A stretch of DNA of 37,757 nt from NCBI GenBank assembly GCA_900546775.1, contig UREM01000021.1, positions 1-37,757 of the forward strand, read 5' to 3'. Below the pieces are notes generated by a model. It was not told the origin of the DNA. It saw only the letters and a program-made list of their open reading frames with translations, and did not search any database. The stretch's first letter is position 1; each line of letters starts with the position of its first letter. Positions 23,195-31,224 of this stretch are shown here, one piece after another. Both the position numbers and the translations under genes were made by a program. The stretch is from an uncultured Collinsella sp. Its GTDB lineage: Bacteria; Actinomycetota; Coriobacteriia; Coriobacteriales; Coriobacteriaceae.

Positions 23195-25636
23195 GTGGCA
23201 GAGCGTCCGACATACAAGCTCAGGTTTCTCGATCCCAAGAAGCGCTTTCCGGCGATGCCCGAGCAGCCTGCGGGACGCTCATATGGCGTGGTCTGGAAAC
23301 TCTTTGGCGATGATCAGCATGAATCTTGTTATGTCGTCGAATTCGTTGGCAAAAGCCATGTGTCGCTTTTGGGCTACGTAAGCGTTTCGGGTGAGGTGTA
23401 CAAGGTGGACCGCCCCGTTAGCGAGGCTCCGCTGCCCAACGATCCCGACATGGAACTGGTCCTTGACGAGTCGGACTTCGGTATTGGTGAGATTATGGTG
23501 AGGGGAGCAAACGGCACGATGCGCGTGCGCGCGCGAACCGTCGGCTCTCCCGAAGGTCCCATGCGCGAACAGTCCGATCACGAGACATGGAATTCGACCC
23601 GCTCCCTTCCTTACGGTGAGTTCATGGCATCGATGTTCCTGCGCTACGTGATATTCGCTGACTCCGAAAATACCATTGCGAGCACGGCGGACGCCGACGG
23701 ACTCGACGAGGGTATGCAAAACGTTGTCGACAAGATCAAGCTCGTAAAGTTGCCCGAGCCGGTCGAGGTGTTTTTGGGCTTTAACACGACACCGCTACCT
23801 GACGCTATCGAGACGCTGCTCTACCGCGTTGACCATGCCGAGAACCCGAGCGGTATCGAGCGCTATGCCGCCGCCCTTATGAGTGAAATTGACTTGCCCC
23901 GCTTGCGCACCATCGCCGCTAAGTCCGAGATGAGCCTGGCTCGCATCGATCGCTCAAAGCTTTTCTATCTCAATTTTGATCGAAGCCTGCTAGACCAGGA
24001 CGAGATTGACACGCTGCTCGCCATCGAGTGCCGTCTCAACCGCCTCTCCGGCATCCTTGAGCGCATCGGGGCTGGATTGGTCCCCGCGGCCTCGTCGCCG
24101 AGCCTTGAGGGCTGCGCGCTCTTTGATGCGTGGCATATCGCTAAGACGACCAACGATGTTCCCCGACTGCTCGATACGGCCTCGAGCGATAACCCGTGGG
24201 GCGAACCGGGTACGGTGGCTTGCCAACCGGGCGGTGAGTGGGATGTGCGTACCCGCTTCGCGCGTATTGTCGAGGCGCTTAACGTGGTCACGCGGCTCGA
24301 CTATACCTATCGGGCAAACGTTGCCGAGGGGATTATGCTCGTTCGGTTTGGGCAGTCTGTCGTTGATGCCATGCCGCAACGTGAATACGACGCTCAAGAT
24401 GACGCCTGGCACGAGCTGGACGAGGACACGCGCACGATCTGGGCCGCGGAGCACGATGCGCGCGTGGCGCTCACGCTTGCGGCAGCGTGTTTTGCCGCGG
24501 GCACCTGCATCACGCGCTGCTATGTGCAGATTGCTGCTCCCGACAGTGAGCAGGGCGAGTGCGTTGTCGCAACGTATTTCTTTGGGCGCGCGGCCTATCT
24601 GGCCGATTGCGTGCCTGTCGCCAAGGATCTTGAGAGCATGGACATGGACGATATGCCGTGCAAGCGTGTGCTTGAGGCGTATGAGTCAACCGCTCCGGAG
24701 ACGATTGAGCCGGCGGAGGTTCATGCTCGTCCGCGTGATGACCATCGCATGCTACCGCCGGCGCTGCGCGATCTGCTGCTTGCCGATACGGCTGACGAGC
24801 TGGAGGTCATGGAAGAGGACGACGACCCATACGTGGCCCGTGTTGTTGAATTGCGCGAGCAGGCAAAAGTCGACCGTACAGGTGCTTTTGAAGGCTTTTC
24901 CCGTCTTGTTGAGGAGTTGGAGGCTAAGTGCGCCGTCGCCGAGCTTTTGGCGACAGGTCCGGTTCAAACGCAGTTTTGCGATAACCAGCTGGTGCGCATG
25001 GTGCTACCGGTGTTGGAAGAAGACCGCTCTGTGCGAATCCTTCGTGCGCCCGATGCGCTGTACTTTGCCCAGCACGAGATCTGCAGCTTTTACGCCGAGC
25101 AAGAGGACTTTGAACGAGCACTGCCCGAGGTGCGCCATCTTTACGATCTGGCGCGCTCGTCCATGCAGTCGCACTTTGCGCTCATCAACGTGCTTGCGCG
25201 TCTGGAGCGCTTTGACGAGATTATCGAGGTGGCGCGCCACGGCCTACGTATTGCCAGCGATCGTTCTGCAATCGGCTACCTGTTCTATCGCTTGGCGTTT
25301 GCCTATTGGAATTGCGATCAGCTCGACCTGGCGCTGGCTTGTTACCGTCTGGTGCCGCGCGGCGAGGAGTCGGGCAGCAGCGCGCTGGAAGAAATGCAGG
25401 GCCTTATGAACGAGATGGGCGTCAGCGAGCCTCCGACGTTCGAGGAAGCGGTCGAGACCATCCACAAGGCTGGACTAGAGCTGCCGCCAGTGTCCGCCGT
25501 GACGAATCAGCTGGCAGATGCCGCTGTGCAACTGGTCGACAACGGTTTCTTTTTCCTGGCGCGCGGTTGTATCTTCCAAATGTGGCGCACCATGGGCAAC
25601 GACGAGCTCGGCTCCCTCAACCGCTCGCTGGGGTAG
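23195..25636 (+). CDS. Unknown 813-aa protein with C-terminal TPR-like helices
   Basis: I do not recognise the family. GTG 23195 is preceded by AGGGTG about 7 bases upstream. There is no signal peptide or transmembrane segment, and the protein is strongly acidic, so it is likely cytoplasmic. The N-terminal 130 residues read as beta-rich (YVVEFVGKSHVSLLGYVSVSG). The middle is helical with an acidic patch (ELEVMEEDDDPY near 545). Residues about 625-720 look like TPR helices: AQHEICSFYAEQEDFERAL, FALINVLARLERFDEIIEVA and YRLAFAYWNCDQLDLALACY. It stands alone between two tRNA genes. A scaffold role is possible. Confidence 0.8.
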   Translation: MAERPTYKLRFLDPKKRFPAMPEQPAGRSYGVVWKLFGDDQHESCYVVEFVGKSHVSLLGYVSVSGEVYKVDRPVSEAPLPNDPDMELVLDESDFGIGEIMVRGANGTMRVRARTVGSPEGPMREQSDHETWNSTRSLPYGEFMASMFLRYVIFADSENTIASTADADGLDEGMQNVVDKIKLVKLPEPVEVFLGFNTTPLPDAIETLLYRVDHAENPSGIERYAAALMSEIDLPRLRTIAAKSEMSLARIDRSKLFYLNFDRSLLDQDEIDTLLAIECRLNRLSGILERIGAGLVPAASSPSLEGCALFDAWHIAKTTNDVPRLLDTASSDNPWGEPGTVACQPGGEWDVRTRFARIVEALNVVTRLDYTYRANVAEGIMLVRFGQSVVDAMPQREYDAQDDAWHELDEDTRTIWAAEHDARVALTLAAACFAAGTCITRCYVQIAAPDSEQGECVVATYFFGRAAYLADCVPVAKDLESMDMDDMPCKRVLEAYESTAPETIEPAEVHARPRDDHRMLPPALRDLLLADTADELEVMEEDDDPYVARVVELREQAKVDRTGAFEGFSRLVEELEAKCAVAELLATGPVQTQFCDNQLVRMVLPVLEEDRSVRILRAPDALYFAQHEICSFYAEQEDFERALPEVRHLYDLARSSMQSHFALINVLARLERFDEIIEVARHGLRIASDRSAIGYLFYRLAFAYWNCDQLDLALACYRLVPRGEESGSSALEEMQGLMNEMGVSEPPTFEEAVETIHKAGLELPPVSAVTNQLADAAVQLVDNGFFFLARGCIFQMWRTMGNDELGSLNRSLG

Positions 25637-25685
25637 GCGAAGCTTTCAAGAAGGAAAGGCTGCTAGGCAATTAGAAAATTTCTTC

Positions 25686-25714
25686 TTGCTCATCCTTGGC
25701 TGTTTGGTTACTAT
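25686..25714 (+). promoter_or_regulatory. Promoter of tRNA-Ser
   Basis: TTGCTC (25686-25691) and TACTAT (25709-25714) are 17 bases apart, ending 14 bases before the tRNA. Confidence 0.65.
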
Positions 25715-25728
25715 AGAACGGCTGTTAC

Positions 25729-25819
25729 GGAGAGCTGACCGAGAGGCCGAAGGTGCTCGCCTGCTAAGCGAGTATGCCCCAAAAGGGCATCTGGGGTTCG
25801 AATCCCCAGCTCTCCGCCA
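25729..25819 (+). tRNA. tRNA-Ser (anticodon GCT)
   Basis: The acceptor stem GGAGAGC (25729-25735) pairs with GCTCTCC (25809-25815). The anticodon stem CTCGC/GCGAG encloses CTGCTAA (anticodon GCT). A class II variable arm (TGCCCC-AAAA-GGGCA) and the T-arm GGGG-TTCGAAT-CCCC are present. The discriminator is G and CCA is encoded at 25817-25819. Confidence 0.96.
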
Positions 25820-25833
25820 GTATGAATTGAAAG

Positions 25834-25859
25834 AAGGGTCCCATCTGGGGCCCTTTTTT
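25834..25859 (+). terminator. Terminator of tRNA-Ser
   Basis: AAGGGTCCC (25834-25842) and GGGGCCCTT (25847-25855) pair with one wobble and are followed by a T-run ending at 25859. Confidence 0.9.
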
Positions 25860-25892
25860 GGTGCGGAGAAAGGAGGCTGGGGATTCGAACCC
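25859..25892 (-). other. Antisense tRNA-like 3'-end scrap after tRNA-Ser
   Basis: The minus strand from 25892 to 25859 begins with GGGTTCGAATCCCCAGC, an exact 17-base copy of the tRNA-Ser T-arm (25794-25810). It continues through CTCCTTTCTCCGC and ends ACCA, like an altered acceptor strand with CCA. No tRNA body precedes it on that strand. Confidence 0.7.
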
Positions 25893-25894
25893 TC

Positions 25895-25927
25895 AAAAAA
25901 GGAGGCATCCTTTCGGACACCTCCTTT
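25895..25927 (-). terminator. Terminator of the D,D-carboxypeptidase gene
   Basis: On the minus strand a 13-bp stem (25927-25915 with 25910-25898, two G-T wobbles) closes a GAAA tetraloop and runs into six T's (A's at 25895-25900). Confidence 0.9.
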
Positions 25928-25951
25928 CAGCGAGTGTATTGTTCTTCGACC

Positions 25952-27292
25952 TTACACCTCGGGCGCCTTGGCGACGGTCTCGCTCTCGGCTGTGAGCGGG
26001 CGGTTGTCGATGCGGCGGCCCAGGCGGTCGAGCTTCACAAGGAGCCACTCAATGGGATTCGGCCCTGCCCCTTCCTCATCGGCAACCAGGTCCATGACGG
26101 CGATCTTGGTGCCATCCTGCTTGAGCGTAACGCTGCCCACCTTGTCGCCCACATGCACCGTGCCCGAAAGATCGTCGTAGCTAACCTTTTCGGTCACCTC
26201 GCCGGCAAGGGAAAACACGGTCGCTTGCGCCGTAGGATCGGCGAGCGTGGCGTCGATCGTCTTATCCGTCCAGTCGGCTTGGCCAATGCGCGCCATAAGC
26301 GGGTTGCCGTTGGCGGTCTTTTCCTGCGTGTTGGCGATCGCGACCGTCACCTTGTGACCGTAGTACCAATTGGCAAGGGTTGCGGTATCGGTAAAGCGCT
26401 GGTCGGTGGTGGTGGAGTTCAAAACGACGGTGTAGATCTCGTTGCCATCGCGGTTGTAGGCACCCGTAAAGCAATAGCCTGCATCGTCGGTAGTGCCGGT
26501 CTTGCCACCGATGTTGCCATCTTGGCCCAGCAAATAGTTATGCGTGTCCATGGAATGCGAATGGTCGGTGCCGTCGGCGCCCGTGACCTCGATCCAGGAA
26601 TCCTCGCTCGCTACGACCTCGCGGATCGTGTCGTTTTTCATGGCCTCCTGCATCATCAGCGCTACGTCGTGTGCGGTTGAGTGCATATCGCCAGCCCACT
26701 CATCAAAGTCCAGACCATGCGGGTTTTCAAAAAGCGTACCGGTGCAGCCGAGCTTCTTAGCGCGCTCGTTCATGGCCTTCACAAATGTGGCCTCGGCGTC
26801 TTTGGTCTTAGGGTCGATCTTCTTGCCCACATATTCGGCGAGCACGATGGCGGCGTCGTTGCCCGAGGGAATCATCAGGCCGCGCAGCGCCTGCTCCACG
26901 GTAAGCTCGTCGCCTTCGAGCAAGCCGGCGGTCGAATTACCCACGGTGGCTGCGGCGTTGCTCACCGTGACCTTCTCGTCTATCTTGCAATTCTCGACGG
27001 TTAGGATTGCGGTCATGACCTTGGTGATCGAGGCGATTTTGACCTGCTCATCGGCGTCGCGCCCATAGTAGACGGTGCCGTCTTTGCCCATGACGAGGGC
27101 ATTGGTCGCATCGATATCGGGCAGGTTTTCGGCCGTGATGCCGCGCTCATCGGCGGTTTTGCCGCAGACATTGTCGGTCGTGAGCACTTGGGCGCCGGCG
27201 ACGGTGGGCACGCCAGCGGTAAGGGCGATAGCGCAGACAAAGCCGGCGGCAAGCTGGGCTGAGCGCTTTGCAAAAGAGGTGAGGGACTTCAC
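25952..27292 (-). CDS. D-alanyl-D-alanine carboxypeptidase (PBP5/DacA family)
   Basis: This secreted serine peptidase trims the terminal D-Ala of peptidoglycan stem peptides. From GTG 27292 the 446-aa product has a clear signal peptide (MKSLTSFAKRSAQ, then a hydrophobic core ending VAGA). The active-site tetrad SITK lies at Ser 88/Lys 91, SGN at 143-145 and KTG at 264-266. A C-terminal beta domain (about 330-410) follows, with no obvious membrane-anchoring helix at the end. An upstream ATG in the same frame would include the promoter -10, so GTG is preferred, although its RBS is poor. It is divergent from a VanR/VanS-like pair. Confidence 0.9.
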   Translation of the reverse strand: MKSLTSFAKRSAQLAAGFVCAIALTAGVPTVAGAQVLTTDNVCGKTADERGITAENLPDIDATNALVMGKDGTVYYGRDADEQVKIASITKVMTAILTVENCKIDEKVTVSNAAATVGNSTAGLLEGDELTVEQALRGLMIPSGNDAAIVLAEYVGKKIDPKTKDAEATFVKAMNERAKKLGCTGTLFENPHGLDFDEWAGDMHSTAHDVALMMQEAMKNDTIREVVASEDSWIEVTGADGTDHSHSMDTHNYLLGQDGNIGGKTGTTDDAGYCFTGAYNRDGNEIYTVVLNSTTTDQRFTDTATLANWYYGHKVTVAIANTQEKTANGNPLMARIGQADWTDKTIDATLADPTAQATVFSLAGEVTEKVSYDDLSGTVHVGDKVGSVTLKQDGTKIAVMDLVADEEGAGPNPIEWLLVKLDRLGRRIDNRPLTAESETVAKAPEV

Positions 27293-27331
27293 AGGTTTCG
27301 CTTTCGACGGGATGGTCTCTTCTGGAACTAG

Positions 27332-27337
27332 AGTATA
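27332..27337 (-). promoter_or_regulatory. -10 box of the carboxypeptidase gene
   Basis: The minus strand reads TATACT here, 40 bases before GTG 27292; the -35 is poor. It supports the downstream GTG start over the upstream ATG. Confidence 0.55.
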
Positions 27338-27463
27338 TCGTTTGCCGGCATCGGCGATCATCGCGTGCGTGCGTGGCCCACATCCGCGTCCGAACGGACA
27401 CATTGGTCCTTAAGGTCGACTTAATCGCCCGCGCTTGTTGTGTGTGGCACGCGCCGCCTCGGG

Positions 27464-27469
27464 CATAAT
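27464..27469 (+). promoter_or_regulatory. -10 box of the VanR-like regulator gene
   Basis: CATAAT matches the -10 consensus 5/6 and lies 20 bases before the ATG, leaving a very short leader that includes GAGAGGAG as RBS. No good -35 is seen, so an activator may be needed. Confidence 0.5.
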
Positions 27470-27489
27470 GGAGCGCGAGAGGAGCACGC

Positions 27490-28185
27490 ATGAACGAGCG
27501 CATTTTGGTAGTTGATGACGAGAAAGCCATCGCCGACCTGGTTGGTATCTACCTTACAAAAGAGGGCTTTGATGTCCAGATTGCCTATAGCGGGGCCGAT
27601 GCTGCCAAGGCAATCTTGGAGCAGGAGTTCGATCTGGCGCTGCTGGATGTCATGCTGCCCGATATCGATGGATTTGAGCTGCTGCGTACGATCCGTTCCA
27701 GCCATACCTATCCCGTGATCATGCTGACGGCACGCGATGCCCAGCAGGATAAGATCGAGGGGCTCTCGCTTGGCGCAGACGATTATGTGGTCAAGCCGTT
27801 CCGTCCGCTGGAGCTCATCGCGCGCGTGCACGCTCAGCTTCGCCGCTACACCAGCTACGGTAGCCGCTCGCAGGTGGCCGAGTCTCCGACCATCCAGCTC
27901 GACGGACTGGAGATCAACCGCGATGCTCGTTCCGTGACGGTGGACGGTGCGCCGGTGCGCCTTACGCCCATCGAGTATTCCATCTTGCTGTATCTGGTCG
28001 AGCATCGTGGTAGCGTGGTGCCCGTGGAGGACCTGTTCCGCGCGGTGTGGAACGAGGACTTTATGCCCGGCTCCAACAATACGGTTATGGTGCACATTCG
28101 CCATCTGCGCGAAAAGATCGGCGACGATGCCCAGAAGCCGCGCTTTATCAAAAACGTCTGGGGCGTCGGCTACATAATCGAATAA
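27490..28185 (+). CDS. OmpR-family response regulator, VanR-like
   Basis: The 231-aa regulator has an N-terminal receiver (VVDDEKAIADL; phospho-acceptor Asp 53; Lys 102 in VVKPF) and a C-terminal winged-helix DNA-binding domain (LTPIEYSILLYLVEHRG, NTVMVHIRHLREKIGDD, VWGVGYIIE). The receiver start and the histidine kinase next door resemble VanR/VanS. It begins the operon with the kinase 25 bases downstream and is divergent from the carboxypeptidase gene, a plausible target. Confidence 0.9.
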   Translation: MNERILVVDDEKAIADLVGIYLTKEGFDVQIAYSGADAAKAILEQEFDLALLDVMLPDIDGFELLRTIRSSHTYPVIMLTARDAQQDKIEGLSLGADDYVVKPFRPLELIARVHAQLRRYTSYGSRSQVAESPTIQLDGLEINRDARSVTVDGAPVRLTPIEYSILLYLVEHRGSVVPVEDLFRAVWNEDFMPGSNNTVMVHIRHLREKIGDDAQKPRFIKNVWGVGYIIE

Positions 28186-28210
28186 CGCCTTTGATGGTGG
28201 GGGAGTAGAT

Positions 28211-29449
28211 ATGACAAAAGACGATAGGCGGGCATTCGAGGTACCCGATCGACTCTTTGAATACGTAAGGGCGGTCGTTGACAACCGTGCGTTAGCGACG
28301 GTGCTGCTCTTTTTGCTGAGTCTGCTGCTCATCGGCATTGACAATATCGTTGGCATCCTGGCAGTTCTACTCATTGGCTTTTTGCTGATTGATCGATTCG
28401 AAATCGTTCGCCGCTGTGTGGTGATCGGCGGCGCCGCGTGGACAATTACGTTGGCGATCGGGTCCATGGCGCTTGGCGGTATTGGCGAGCCCGTATTCTT
28501 TGACGCCGGCTTTGTGTTCAACATGCTTGGATTTGTGCTGGCGCTTGCCGTGTGCGTCCTGTTCTTCTGCGGACGCGCCCTGTACTACCAGGGTTACGAG
28601 CAGGGCGAGCTGCACGCCGACCGCGTGATTGCCGCCCGCATTCAGGACCGTCTGATCGATAACCCCGACACATGGGACAACATTGACGGCGACTTCCTCG
28701 AGGTCGAGGGCGCGCTCAACCGGGCGCGCGATTGCGAGCGTAGGGTTCAACAAGCCCTGCGTGACGAATCCCACCGCAAAGATGACCTGGTGACGTACCT
28801 GGCGCACGACCTGCGCACGCCGCTCGCCAGCGTGGTGGGCTACCTTTCGCTCTTGCAGGAGGCCCCCGATTTGCCGCTTGAGCAGCGCACACGTTTTACG
28901 GGCGTGGCACTCGACAAGGCCCACCGGCTCGATGCACTCATCGAGGAGTTCTTCGACATCACGCGCTTTGATTTCCACGATATCGTGCTCACCCGCAGCT
29001 ACGTCGATTTGGGGCTCTTACTGGCACAGGTGGCCGACGAGTTCTATCCCATTCTCAACGAACAGCATAAAGAAGCCCAGGTTGATATCTGCGAGGATCT
29101 GACGGTGCTCGTGGACGGCGACAAGATGGCTCGCGTATTCAACAACATCATGAAAAACGCCGTTGCCTATAGCTATGAAGGCTCGATGATCACGATTGAG
29201 GCCAGACGTTTGGGTAACGGCGGCGTGCGCGTACGATTTATAAACCAGGGCGATCCGATCCCTGAGCCAAAGCTCAAGGTGATCTTTGAGAAGTTCTATC
29301 GCCTGGATGCGGCGCGTGCGACCAATCGCGGCGGCGCTGGGCTGGGTCTCGCCATCGCCAAGGAGATTGTATGCGCGCATGGCGGCACCATCGCGTGCGA
29401 ATCGACGCCCGAGCATACCGTTTTTACCATCGAGCTGCCCGCCGCGTAG
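28211..29449 (+). CDS. Sensor histidine kinase, VanS-like
   Basis: The 412-aa kinase has about four closely spaced membrane helices in residues 28-125 with almost no extracytoplasmic loop, suggesting that it senses something in or at the membrane. Phospho-acceptor His 199 sits in TYLAHDLRTPLASVVGY, a VanS-type H-box. The ATPase domain shows NIMKNAVAYS (N box), FEKFYRLD (F box) and GGAGLGLAIAKEIV (G box). GGGGGAG lies about 6 bases before the ATG. It is the partner of the regulator at 27490. Confidence 0.9.
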   Translation: MTKDDRRAFEVPDRLFEYVRAVVDNRALATVLLFLLSLLLIGIDNIVGILAVLLIGFLLIDRFEIVRRCVVIGGAAWTITLAIGSMALGGIGEPVFFDAGFVFNMLGFVLALAVCVLFFCGRALYYQGYEQGELHADRVIAARIQDRLIDNPDTWDNIDGDFLEVEGALNRARDCERRVQQALRDESHRKDDLVTYLAHDLRTPLASVVGYLSLLQEAPDLPLEQRTRFTGVALDKAHRLDALIEEFFDITRFDFHDIVLTRSYVDLGLLLAQVADEFYPILNEQHKEAQVDICEDLTVLVDGDKMARVFNNIMKNAVAYSYEGSMITIEARRLGNGGVRVRFINQGDPIPEPKLKVIFEKFYRLDAARATNRGGAGLGLAIAKEIVCAHGGTIACESTPEHTVFTIELPAA

Positions 29450-29552
29450 CGTAGGCGCCCTTACAAACACCTGACAATGCGCTCACGTGCGTATGAGCCG
29501 CGGTTTCTACTATCGATACTGCTGAATTGATATCGACGTGGAGGTATGCGGT

Positions 29553-30428
29553 ATGACGGCTGGTGTGGCTATGGAGCCCACGGAGCTCGAGGAGCTAATG
29601 GAGGCGCGAGCCGAGGCTGCGCACGAGCGCGAAGTCGGAGACGCGACGCGCCCCACGGCGCAGGATCTTGCCGCCTCGCCGACGCGCATCGATGTCGAGG
29701 GCCTCGACCTGTTCTATGGCGACCATCATGCGCTCAAGGACGTGAATATCAAGATCCGCGACAAGCAGATCACCTCGTTCATCGGGCCTTCTGGCTGCGG
29801 AAAGTCCACGTTGCTGCGCTGCTTTAACCGCATGAACGACGGCATCAAGGACTGCCGCATCGAGGGCAAGATTGCGATCGATGGTCAAGATATCCTGGGC
29901 GATTACGACATCTGCCGCCTTCGCCAGCGCGTGGGCATGGTGTTCCAGCGCCCCAACCCGTTTCCCATGAGCATCTACGACAACGTCGCGTATGGTCCGC
30001 GCGGCATGGGCGTGCGCGATCGCGCCGTGCTGGATGAGCTGGTCGAGGATTCCCTTCGTCGAGCCGCTCTGTGGGATGAGGTCAAGGACAAGCTCAAGGA
30101 GTCGGGGCTGGGCCTTTCGGGCGGGCAGCAGCAGCGCCTGTGCATCGCCCGTGCACTTGCCGTGCAGCCCGACATTCTGCTGATGGACGAGCCCACGAGC
30201 GCCCTCGATCCCGTGTCGACGCTGGTGGTGGAGCAGCTTGCCTGCGAGCTCAAGGAGACCTGCACGTTGGTGGTCGTTACGCACAATATGCAGCAGGCGG
30301 CGCGCATCTCCGACTCGGTCGCGTTTTTCTTGCTGGGCGAGCTGGTGGAGCACGCGCCCACCGCTCAGCTCTTCAAAAAACCGACCGATTCGCGCACAGC
30401 GGATTATTTGACGGGACGTTTTGGCTGA
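29553..30428 (+). CDS. pstB: Phosphate ABC transporter ATP-binding protein PstB
   Basis: The 291-aa ATPase has Walker [10 protein letters not shown] (78-86), the PstB-typical RCFNRMND directly after it, [19 protein letters not shown] (Q-loop), the signature LSGGQQQR, Walker [14 protein letters not shown] and the switch His in [13 protein letters not shown]. It carries an N-terminal extension of about 45 residues, rich in Glu and Ala, not seen in standard PstB. ATG 29553 follows GTGGAGGT by 7 bases. Its usual partners pstS, pstC, pstA and phoU are not in the window; instead it lies between two two-component systems. Confidence 0.92.
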   Translation: MTAGVAMEPTELEELMEARAEAAHEREVGDATRPTAQDLAASPTRIDVEGLDLFYGDHHALKDVNIKIRDKQITSFIGPSGCGKSTLLRCFNRMNDGIKDCRIEGKIAIDGQDILGDYDICRLRQRVGMVFQRPNPFPMSIYDNVAYGPRGMGVRDRAVLDELVEDSLRRAALWDEVKDKLKESGLGLSGGQQQRLCIARALAVQPDILLMDEPTSALDPVSTLVVEQLACELKETCTLVVVTHNMQQAARISDSVAFFLLGELVEHAPTAQLFKKPTDSRTADYLTGRFG

Positions 30429-30438
30429 TACCATCTCG

Positions 30439-30462
30439 TAAAGGTACCTTTAGGGTTAAGAT
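30439..30462 (+). promoter_or_regulatory. Palindromic operator and -10 of the PhoP-like regulator gene
   Basis: The perfect 14-bp palindrome TAAAGGTACCTTTA (30439-30452) lies just upstream of a -10-like TAAGAT (30457-30462). It starts 11 bases after the pstB stop and is not followed by a T-run. Confidence 0.5.
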
Positions 30463-30492
30463 GCGGTCATGCCGGCCGCAAAGGGGTTCAAC

Positions 30493-31221
30493 ATGATCTA
30501 CTACGTCGAGGACGATGACAACATCAGGGATTTGACGGTCTATGCGCTGCGCAAGCAGGGAATCGAGGCCGAGGGCTTTTCGTGCGACGGCGAGTTTAAG
30601 GCCGCCGTGGCGCGACGGGTACCCGATGCCGTCCTGCTCGACATCATGCTGCCCGATACCGATGGTTTGGCGATTATGCGTCGCCTGCGCGCCGACCGCC
30701 TGACGGCGACGGTGCCCATCATGATGCTTACTGCCAAGGATACCGAGCTCGACAAGGTGATGGCGCTCGATGGCGGTGCCGACGATTACCTGACTAAGCC
30801 GTTTTCGCTCATGGAGCTTGCGAGCCGTTGCCGCGCACTGCTGCGTCGCGGCGGCATGGTCAAGCAGGCGAGCGATGTGCTCAGTGTGGGCGACATCGTG
30901 CTCTCGCCCAGCCATCGCGAGGTGACCGTTGCCGGCGAGCCGCTTAAGCTCACCCTGCGCGAGTTCGACCTGCTTGAGTATCTCATGCGCAAGCCCGGCG
31001 TGGTCTTTACCCGCGAGTCGTTGCTGCAGAGCGTGTGGGGCTGGGACTTCGACGGCGGTTCGCGCACCGTTGACGTGCACGTGCAGACGCTTCGCCAAAA
31101 ACTGGGCGAGCATGCCAGCGCCATCGAGACCGTGCGCGGCGTGGGTTATCGCCTGGCCGAGCCTTCTGCCGGTGATGGTGCCGAAGGTGACGACACCGCG
31201 TCCACCGCATCGGAGGAGTAA
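30493..31221 (+). CDS. OmpR-family response regulator, PhoP/PhoB-like
   Basis: The 242-aa regulator begins MIYYVEDDDNIRDL, with phospho-acceptor Asp 50, Lys 102 in LTKPF and a winged-helix domain (LTLREFDLLEYLMRKPG, SRTVDVHVQTLRQKLGEHA, VRGVGYRLAEP). An acidic Ala/Asp/Glu/Thr tail of about 20 residues follows. ATG 30493 has AAAGGGG upstream. It is 3 bases from its kinase gene. Its proximity to pstB suggests phosphate control, which is inference from context. Confidence 0.9.
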   Translation: MIYYVEDDDNIRDLTVYALRKQGIEAEGFSCDGEFKAAVARRVPDAVLLDIMLPDTDGLAIMRRLRADRLTATVPIMMLTAKDTELDKVMALDGGADDYLTKPFSLMELASRCRALLRRGGMVKQASDVLSVGDIVLSPSHREVTVAGEPLKLTLREFDLLEYLMRKPGVVFTRESLLQSVWGWDFDGGSRTVDVHVQTLRQKLGEHASAIETVRGVGYRLAEPSAGDGAEGDDTASTASEE

Positions 31222-31224
31222 CCC

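Noticed and set aside
22863..23381. Open frame across tRNA-Arg
   Set aside because: It reads through an intact tRNA gene and its terminator.
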